From Candidatus Altarchaeota archaeon (GTDB lineage: Archaea; Altiarchaeota; Altiarchaeia; IMC4; QMZM01), in NCBI GenBank assembly GCA_018897475.1, contig JAHIKS010000114.1:1-26608 (forward strand): 26,608 nt of DNA. Direction: 5' to 3'. Under the pieces are notes generated by a model. That model did no database searches. It had not been told where the DNA came from and saw only the letters and a program-made list of their open reading frames with translations. A program made the translations under genes and the position numbers. Numbering within the stretch: position 1 is the first letter of the stretch; each line of letters opens with the position of its first letter. Below are positions 21,960 through 26,608 of this stretch, one piece after another.

Positions 21960-22661
21960 ATGATACCTATCAGGAGAAGTAGCGACATAGACTATGTAAG
22001 AAACGACACCATACTGCTGGCGTCCAAGCTGACGGACAGCATGATAGGGAAGATAAACAAGGCCAACGTAAAAAAGGTCGTCACAACCCCTGCATTCTAT
22101 GAAAAGCACGAAGGACAGATAAAGAGAATAACCCACCCCCTGGAGGTAAGAAAGAAACGGGAAAGGAAGACCTACCGCCCCCTGACACTGCCTCCGATAA
22201 TCCAAAAGGATCTTGAAAAACTCACAAACCAGATAATCCTGCGCCCCCTCGCCTCCTACCTCTACAGCAACCGGCCACAGGACATGGGAGTCATCGAGGT
22301 GGTGAGCGACAAAAAAATCAAAAAGCCATCATCCCGCCACGAGATTATCAATTATGTAATACCGAAAGGACAGTACGACCTTGTCAAGAAACGGTCTGAG
22401 ATAGTCGTCCTCAACGGCAGCTCAGAGAAGACCAAGCTCTATGTCCCCCACATAAACGACAGCATACAGTTCCAGCTGAACATCCAGACCATCCCATCCC
22501 TGTACGACATCGCCCACCAGATCAGAAACGTGAAGCAGCCAAACTTCATCCTCCCCTTCAACAGGCTCATCGCCGAGGACTGGTTTAATGTAGTTGTGAA
22601 GAACAAAAACCCCAGGTTCGTGCATGTTCCTTTTACTCTTGATGAGATTATAAGAAAATAA
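21960..22661 (+). CDS. Unknown 233-residue protein
   Basis: ATG 21960 is preferred over the upstream GTG 21945 because the TATA element is about 25 nt before it. The protein is basic, with an N-terminal half rich in Lys/Arg (RKKRERKTYRPLTLPPIIQ) and a C-terminal half of alternating strands and helices (KLYVPHINDSIQFQLNIQ and NFILPFNRLIAEDWFN). No signal peptide, membrane segment or known catalytic motif is visible. I do not recognise the family. It lies between the PIN gene and copy B of the 40-nt repeat, so it shares the A-B bracketed segment with the AbrB-PIN operon. Its charge suggests nucleic-acid contact, which is only an inference. Confidence 0.7.
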   Translation: MIPIRRSSDIDYVRNDTILLASKLTDSMIGKINKANVKKVVTTPAFYEKHEGQIKRITHPLEVRKKRERKTYRPLTLPPIIQKDLEKLTNQIILRPLASYLYSNRPQDMGVIEVVSDKKIKKPSSRHEIINYVIPKGQYDLVKKRSEIVVLNGSSEKTKLYVPHINDSIQFQLNIQTIPSLYDIAHQIRNVKQPNFILPFNRLIAEDWFNVVVKNKNPRFVHVPFTLDEIIRK

Positions 22662-22724
22662 GAATTGGGAGAGCCACTGAAACAGAAAAGCCCTACCTGC
22701 TGGAACGGCTTGGAGAACTATAAT

Positions 22725-22764
22725 TATACAAAATAAACGCGGATTGTGTATAATACGGAGTAAT
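22725..22764. repeat. 40-nt direct repeat, copy B
   Basis: This matches 21051-21090 at 38 of 40 positions in direct orientation; the block begins TATACAAAATAAACGC and ends ACGGAGTAAT. It lies between the orphan gene and the Bro-N gene. Confidence 0.75.
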
Positions 22765-22815
22765 CCCAATCTAATTCAACTTAATTCCGCTCGTGATTAA
22801 AAGATTATAGCCAAT

Positions 22816-23661
22816 ATGGACTCAGATAAAGCATTGGTCGTATTCCAGGGAAAGAGTATCAGAAGAACGTGGCATGATGAGCAGTGGTACTTTTCAGTGG
22901 TCGATGTCGTATCTGTCCTAACAGATAGTGCCGATGCAAAGGATTATTGGTACAGGCTGAAAAAGAGAGAGCTCGAATCCAGCGAAGTTGAGTTATCGAC
23001 ATTTTGTCGACAACTGAAACTGCTCTCAGCAGACGGTAAAAAATACACCACAGACTGTGCAAATACCGAATCCATGTTCAGAATCATCCAGTCCATCCCC
23101 TCAAAGAAGGCCGAACCATTCAAGAGATGGCTTGCAAAGGTGGGCTATGAGCGAATACAGGAGATAGAGAACCCTGAGCTGGCCCAGGAGCGCATGAAGC
23201 AGATATACGAGCAGAAGGGATACTCCAGGGAATGGATTGAGAAGAGGCTCAGGGGCATCGCAATAAGGCAGGAGCTCACCGATGAATGGAAAGACAGAGG
23301 CATAGACAAGAATCTGGAGTATGCGATACTCACAAACCAGATATCCAAGGCAACGTTCGGAAAAACCGTCGAGGAATACAAGCACCATAAAAACCTGAAG
23401 GGCGAAAACCTGAGGGACCATATGGGCGACCTGGAACTCATCTTCTCAATGCTCGGCGAGAAGGTAACCACCGAGATTACCAAAAACAGAGACGCTCAAT
23501 ACCTCAAAGAGTGTTCAACAGCGGCAAAAAACGGCGGCCGGGTTGCCGGAAGAGCAAGACGCGATGCTGAAGAAAAGATAGGGAAGCCAGTCGTCTCAGA
23601 AGAGAACTACCTCAAAGAACCCGAGAAAACAAAGAGACTGGAGAACAAAAAGAAAAACTAA
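22816..23661 (+). CDS. Bro-N / DinD-like protein
   Basis: In this 281-residue protein, residues about 5-115 form a Bro-N domain (VVFQGKSIRRTWHDEQWYFSV, then DYWYRLKKRE and CANTESMFRIIQSIP). The middle (about 120-215) matches the DNA-damage-inducible D (DinD) type, including ERMKQIYEQKGYS, IAIRQELTDEWKDRG and a long helical part. Bro-N proteins occur as viral antirepressors and in mobile-element-linked chromosomal copies; bacterial DinD influences RecA. The tail is Lys/Glu-rich and disordered. A TATA-like element (around 22792-22800) precedes the ATG. This is likely mobile-element or virus-derived cargo. Confidence 0.8.
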   Translation: MDSDKALVVFQGKSIRRTWHDEQWYFSVVDVVSVLTDSADAKDYWYRLKKRELESSEVELSTFCRQLKLLSADGKKYTTDCANTESMFRIIQSIPSKKAEPFKRWLAKVGYERIQEIENPELAQERMKQIYEQKGYSREWIEKRLRGIAIRQELTDEWKDRGIDKNLEYAILTNQISKATFGKTVEEYKHHKNLKGENLRDHMGDLELIFSMLGEKVTTEITKNRDAQYLKECSTAAKNGGRVAGRARRDAEEKIGKPVVSEENYLKEPEKTKRLENKKKN

Positions 23662-23690
23662 AGGTGGCAGGAATTACTTTAAAAGCCACA

Positions 23691-23736
23691 GCATATTTAA
23701 ACCCTAAATTCCAATGTAGATACAATGTATCTACAT
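23691..23736 (+). promoter_or_regulatory. TATA box and 23-nt palindromic operator
   Basis: CATATTTAAA (23692-23701 region) is followed by the perfect palindrome ATGTAGATACA-A-TGTATCTACAT (23714-23736). The palindrome ends 5 nt before the ATG at 23742 and covers the expected transcription start. An N-terminal AbrB-like domain in the gene product makes autorepression at this site likely. Confidence 0.75.
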
Positions 23737-23741
23737 AAAAA

Positions 23742-24548
23742 ATGGACTACATAAAATCCCACGAGCAGCTCGTGAAGGAGGTCGTCGGCCGCGGGAATTC
23801 CGGAGGCATCTATCTCCCGAAGAGCTGGGTGGGCCAGCAGGTAATCGTTAGGCCCCTCAGCATAAACGAATACGTACTCAACTCCCTCACCCCACACCTC
23901 GAGGACATTGCAGGCATCTACCTGTGCGGCTCCTACGCCCGAAATGAACAGAGTGCAGACTCGGACATCGACGTCCTCATACTGTCAGGAAACGGCCTGA
24001 AACTCGACAAAAAAGACGGCATCGACTACCGCGTCATAAACGCTCAAGACGCAGAGGATGCAATAAAAGACGAGCCAATCCTTCTTTACCCCCTGATAAG
24101 GGAAGCGGTGCCCATCATGAACTCCCGCCTCCTGGAGGAGCTCAAAAAGATCAAACCCTCGCCTGGAAAACTCTCATGGATAACCGAAACAACGGACACG
24201 GCCCTGAAGATGAACGAAGCCAGAATAGAGCTGGGAAGGGAGATTTCTTCAGCCATCTACTCCCTTATCATGCGGGCACGCGGCCTATATCTCGCGCACC
24301 TGATACTCGCAGGAAAAAAATATACCAACTCAGGCTTCGAGGCCTTCGCAAGAGGGCAAGGAGTCAGGGAATACGATGCGCTCTACGCCATCTATCGCGC
24401 GGTCAGGGACGAGAAGCCGCTCCCGAAGAAATCCGTCCCCGCCGCCACGATAAGGAAGCTGCACTCAACGGTCCTCAACTACAACGAAAAGATAAAGCAG
24501 GAAATCCAGAATGCCAAAGCCAAAGAAAAGAAAAACAAAAAGGGTTAA
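23742..24548 (+). CDS. AbrB-like/nucleotidyltransferase/helical-domain fusion
   Basis: In this 268-residue protein, residues about 10-40 (VVGRGNSGGIYLPKSWVGQQVIV) resemble the AbrB-like DUF2080 'transposon-encoded' DNA-binding motif. Residues about 48-130 form a minimal nucleotidyltransferase with G63-S64-Y and D75-x-D77. Residues about 150-245 form a helical domain (SLIMRARGLYLAHLILAGKKY) similar to HEPN or substrate-binding domains attached to archaeal nucleotidyltransferases. DNA-binding, enzyme and helical partner domains are thus on one chain. The 23-nt palindrome at its promoter suggests that it represses itself. It overlaps a coiled-coil gene and precedes an exonuclease gene. Substrate and target are unknown. 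Confidence 0.78.
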   Translation: MDYIKSHEQLVKEVVGRGNSGGIYLPKSWVGQQVIVRPLSINEYVLNSLTPHLEDIAGIYLCGSYARNEQSADSDIDVLILSGNGLKLDKKDGIDYRVINAQDAEDAIKDEPILLYPLIREAVPIMNSRLLEELKKIKPSPGKLSWITETTDTALKMNEARIELGREISSAIYSLIMRARGLYLAHLILAGKKYTNSGFEAFARGQGVREYDALYAIYRAVRDEKPLPKKSVPAATIRKLHSTVLNYNEKIKQEIQNAKAKEKKNKKG

Positions 24549-24702
24549 GAAGGGCATCGACTCCCTCGAAAAGCAGCTGGAACTTCATAAAGAAAAGCTC
24601 CGTCAGGCAACCGAGGACGGAAGGTACGACTTAGTCAACTACTACGAAAAAGAAATAGAGCACAAAAAGAAGGACCTCCAAAAGAAACAAAACCAACTAT
24701 AA
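24511..24702 (+). CDS. Small basic coiled-coil protein
   Basis: This 63-residue protein is nearly all Lys, Glu, Gln and Leu in a heptad-like pattern after a basic start (MPKPKKRKTKRVKKG), so it is a coiled coil with a possible nucleic-acid-binding tail. It overlaps the fusion gene by 38 nt and ends 1 nt before the exonuclease ATG, so translation is coupled on both sides. No homology is recognised; it could be an adaptor between the fusion protein and the exonuclease. Confidence 0.6.
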   Translation: MPKPKKRKTKRVKKGIDSLEKQLELHKEKLRQATEDGRYDLVNYYEKEIEHKKKDLQKKQNQL

Positions 24703-24703
24703 A

Positions 24704-25312
24704 ATGGGCCACCTATTCCTCGACATCGAGACCTACGTATCGGAAACCAACCCGGACTCAGGGCTGAACCCCTACCACCCGGAATCCAAGGTAATCGTCA
24801 TATCATACAGCTACTACGACACCTTCAAGCCGCCAGCAAAGCACGAGATAAGGGAGCCCTTCTTCATAAAGGAGTGGGAGTCCAGCGAAAAGCAAATCCT
24901 CGAGAGGTTCCATACCCTGCTGAAAACCATCTCCGAGAAGGACAAATACCTCAAGATCAGCGGCTTTAACCTCCTGAAGTTCGACCTCCCGTACCTCTTC
25001 GGCAGGATGAATACCCTGAAGATAGCCCCGGAAAAGGAGCTCCACGACCTCCTGTTCAGGCCCTTCGGCATCGATTTGTTCCAGCTCACGCCCCTAATCA
25101 GCGAAAAAACCAGGAAGCACGAGCAGCTCTGGGGCATCAATCAAAAGGACGCCAGCAAACACTTCGGGCTGCAGGCCAAGGAAGGCACAGGTGTCGACTG
25201 CAGCAGGTTTTACGACAAAAAAGACTTCGACATGATTATGAAGTACTGCAGCGAAGAATTCAACTTCGAGCTCATGATGGGGGAGTTTTATCTGAGGGTG
25301 CGGGGAGGGTGA
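24704..25312 (+). CDS. DEDD-type 3'-5' exonuclease (RNase H-like fold)
   Basis: In this 202-residue protein, D7-I-E9-T gives the Exo I motif, SGFNLLKFD94LPYLFG Exo II, and YDKKDFDMIMKYCSEE Exo III. The final Tyr-x3-Asp of the classical DEDDy motif reads Y-C-S-E-E here, with Glu in place of Asp. The protein resembles the proofreading domain of family B polymerases standing alone, so it may degrade DNA or RNA from 3' ends. It is last in a three-gene operon with the AbrB-NTase fusion and the coiled-coil protein. A 29-nt part of its Exo III region (25202-25230) is found again at the end of the window. Confidence 0.8.
   Translation: MGHLFLDIETYVSETNPDSGLNPYHPESKVIVISYSYYDTFKPPAKHEIREPFFIKEWESSEKQILERFHTLLKTISEKDKYLKISGFNLLKFDLPYLFGRMNTLKIAPEKELHDLLFRPFGIDLFQLTPLISEKTRKHEQLWGINQKDASKHFGLQAKEGTGVDCSRFYDKKDFDMIMKYCSEEFNFELMMGEFYLRVRGG
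25202..25230. repeat. 29-nt repeat in the exonuclease gene
   Basis: These 29 nt, encoding SRFYDKKDF, are identical to 26580-26608, the last bases of the window. The true length of the second copy is cut off by the window end. Confidence 0.8.
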
Positions 25313-25369
25313 AGAAGGATTAGAAGTCCAGGACAAACTATTTAACTTATCAAAAATCATATAATAAAT

Positions 25370-25552
25370 ATGGAGGATAAAAGGGCAAGGTTCATGCGAA
25401 TATTCGCCAACATTCCCGAAAAGATCAGAGGGGAAGACATAATTGCAGTAATAGATGATCGATCATATACCTGGAATACTGCAATGATTGAGGTAAAGAA
25501 TAACTCTGAGCTTGGCAAAAAGATCATAAAAAACTGGAGAAACTGGAGATAA
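25370..25552 (+). CDS. Small protein of the CHAT-like operon (60 residues)
   Basis: The ATG at 25370 follows TTTAACTT (25341-25348) by about 22 nt, so the message is leaderless. The sequence ARFMRIFANIPEKIRGEDI then AVIDDRSYTWNTAMIEVKN and ELGKKI resembles short proteins (about 60-70 residues) found beside caspase-like genes in archaea and bacteria. No catalytic residues are seen. It is separated by 1 nt from the next gene and most likely forms a complex with the following two proteins, as antitoxin, substrate or sensor. Confidence 0.65.
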   Translation: MEDKRARFMRIFANIPEKIRGEDIIAVIDDRSYTWNTAMIEVKNNSELGKKIIKNWRNWR

Positions 25553-25553
25553 T

Positions 25554-25790
25554 ATGACCTGCGATAAAAAACTTGATAGGGAACTTAAAGAGTTGGTCTT
25601 ATGGCGTTTAGAAGCCAGCGTACCAGAGCATTTTAAACTATCTGTCGGAGGGGAAGAGGCTTTCAGTAAAGAAGAGTTGAAAATGCATGTGGAGCAGGAA
25701 GATCCAATCGGATTAACTTTCGTCAATATGCAGCTTGATTTTATCAAGGCGCTCACCAGCGGTAAATTTTCTAAGGTTTTGGCGGAATGA
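25554..25790 (+). CDS. Small acidic protein of the CHAT-like operon (78 residues)
   Basis: The ATG at 25554 lies 1 nt after the preceding stop, with GGAGAT upstream as a ribosome site. It is an acidic, mainly helical protein: ELVLWRLEASVPEHFKLSV, FSKEELKMHVEQEDP, then MQLDFIKALTSGKFSKVL. There are no membrane segments or known catalytic motifs. Its stop overlaps the start of the protease gene by 4 nt. Translational coupling on both sides shows it belongs to the same functional unit; an adaptor or inhibitor role is inferred. Confidence 0.65.
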   Translation: MTCDKKLDRELKELVLWRLEASVPEHFKLSVGGEEAFSKEELKMHVEQEDPIGLTFVNMQLDFIKALTSGKFSKVLAE

Positions 25791-26443
25791 AAAGGGGTCT
25801 TTTGGTAACCCGGCCAAGCTATGATGACGCGACCAGCTATCTTTTTTATTATGCCCGGGAGGTGATAGATTCCGCCAGGGAGAAGGGCATTAAGGTTCTT
25901 GACCTGGTCAGGCCACGCCTGACCAAGCAGAATTTTTCGGATCTGATCTCCAAACAGGACCCAACCTTGGTCTTCTTCAATGCGCACGGCGACGAGAAAA
26001 GGATATACGGGGACAAAACAGATGAGGATGAAGAAATATTGATAGAAGAGGGGAGGAACCACACCCTCCTGAGCAAGAGAATTGTCTATGCCCGTGCCTG
26101 TTACGCGGCTGCCTCATTAGGGAAGGTCTGCACCAGAAAGGGCGGCTGCTTCATTGGCTATAAGACGCCCTTCAGCTTCTGGATTGACGAGAGATGGTCG
26201 GCCAAACCCTCAAACGATAAAACAGCAAGGCTTTTTCTTGAGCCGTCCAATCTAGTTGTCATTTCCCTGCTGAAGGGAAACTGCACCCAGGAGGCATTTG
26301 ACAAATCCCAGAACATGTCAAAGAAGAACATCCTGAAGCTGCTGAGACATAAAAAAGAGCCGGGAGCAATGGCCTCCATTATGCTGCTGTGGAACAACAT
26401 CGAAGGCCAAGACATCCTGGGAGATACGAACGCCGTATTCTGA
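25787..26443 (+). CDS. CHAT/caspase-like cysteine protease
   Basis: In this 218-residue protein LVFFNAHGDEKRIYG places a His at 67 followed by Gly, and RIVYARACYAAASLG places a Cys at 105 after a hydrophobic strand. This is the His-Gly then Cys arrangement of the CHAT/caspase (clan CD) fold. The downstream GGCFIGYKTPFSFW is typical of the next strand. Clan CD enzymes cut after specific residues of partner proteins and act in programmed cell death, toxin-antitoxin and CRISPR-linked pathways. It has no signal peptide, so it acts in the cytoplasm. It ends the three-gene operon; whether the small proteins activate, inhibit or serve as substrates is not visible. Confidence 0.72.
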   Translation: MKRGLLVTRPSYDDATSYLFYYAREVIDSAREKGIKVLDLVRPRLTKQNFSDLISKQDPTLVFFNAHGDEKRIYGDKTDEDEEILIEEGRNHTLLSKRIVYARACYAAASLGKVCTRKGGCFIGYKTPFSFWIDERWSAKPSNDKTARLFLEPSNLVVISLLKGNCTQEAFDKSQNMSKKNILKLLRHKKEPGAMASIMLLWNNIEGQDILGDTNAVF

Positions 26444-26506
26444 TCCACGGCAGAATCAAACGCAACGCTGCATAAATACGGAGGAATTCCATTGTTAACT
26501 GCATGG

Positions 26507-26568
26507 GAATGTGGCCGAATCTTCGATTCGGACACGTGTCAGAGCGACTGCGTCGCTCTGCCACATTC
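26507..26568. repeat. Cloverleaf-like palindromic element
   Basis: An outer 9-bp stem GAATGTGGC (26507-26515)/GCCACATTC (26560-26568) encloses three symmetric units: CGAATC-TTC-GATTCG (26516-26530), the palindrome GACACGTGTC (26531-26540) and CAGAGCGAC-TGC-GTCGCTCTG (26540-26560). It follows the protease gene and sits 12 nt before the duplicated exonuclease end. It matches the style of the cluster at 11230, sharing CGAATCTTCG/TTTG-type hairpins. Confidence 0.75.
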
Positions 26569-26579
26569 GCGCCATCCGA

Positions 26580-26608
26580 AGCAGGTTTTACGACAAAAAA
26601 GACTTCGA
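26580..26608 (+). repeat. Second copy of the exonuclease gene end (cut by window)
   Basis: The last 29 nt of the window repeat 25202-25230 exactly and would continue the exonuclease coding frame. Together with the first copy they bracket the CHAT-like operon and the cloverleaf element. Confidence 0.75.

Noticed and set aside
22993..23013. TCGACA-TTT-TGTCGA hairpin inside the Bro-N gene
   Set aside because: Short, within conserved coding sequence and without similarity to the other hairpin elements; likely chance.
24176..24634. 152-residue frame overlapping the AbrB-NTase fusion
   Set aside because: It is the +1-type shadow of the fusion gene and of the coiled-coil gene; composition is Arg/Pro-rich without motifs.

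Overview
This window looks archaeal. It has an archaeal-type alanyl-tRNA synthetase, an intron-bearing tRNA with anticodon CAU, and A/T-rich TATA elements about 25-30 nt before many start codons with little or no leader. It also carries a fused MEMO/AMMECR1 protein and many archaeal small nucleotidyltransferase, HEPN, PIN and AbrB genes. I cannot place it below domain level; an uncultivated lineage is plausible.

Layout. (1) 1-962: the end of an unknown gene and a calcineurin-like phosphoesterase. (2) 1025-11229: a genomic island downstream of the tRNA-Met gene (minus strand, 11115-11229). Two extra 20-nt copies of the tRNA 3' end, at 1025 and 1750, mark its outer edges. The outer compartment (1025-1750) carries a nucleotidyltransferase/small-protein pair. 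The inner compartment (1750-11115) is a glycan module: GH130, a GT4 fused to a helical-barrel domain, a NagB-like protein, a debranching-type glycosidase, a second GT4 and a PIG-L deacetylase. It also holds a dead transposase, a two-gene membrane cassette and a ParB-like protein. The stretch from about 5.1 to 9.3 kb is clearly more A/T-rich than its surroundings. The 3' end of the GT4 fusion gene occurs three times (5024, 9455, 10434), so smaller insertions appear to be nested inside the island. (3) 11230-11551: no gene, but a dense cluster of small hairpins. (4) 11552-18747: a G/C-richer core block with an anchored glycoprotein, XTP/dITP pyrophosphatase, an MFS transporter, AlaRS and membrane-anchored MEMO-AMMECR1. 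(5) 18751-26608: a second accessory zone with wHTH-NTase/HEPN, a CARF-like regulator, AbrB/PIN behind a structured leader, an orphan gene, a Bro-N/DinD protein, an AbrB-NTase-helical fusion with a coiled-coil protein and a DEDD exonuclease, and a three-gene operon ending in a CHAT/caspase-like protease.

The most interesting signal is a repeated architecture. At four places the 3' end of a gene (tRNA-Met, GT4 fusion, CARF gene, exonuclease) is present again on the far side of inserted DNA. Palindrome-rich, multi-hairpin DNA lies beside or within three of these four loci. This looks like an integration system that targets gene 3' ends, both tRNA and protein-coding, and delivers glycan or toxin/defence-like cargo. 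No integrase gene is visible here. The CHAT-like operon and the self-contained AbrB-NTase fusion with its palindromic operator are the best candidates for undescribed functional systems.
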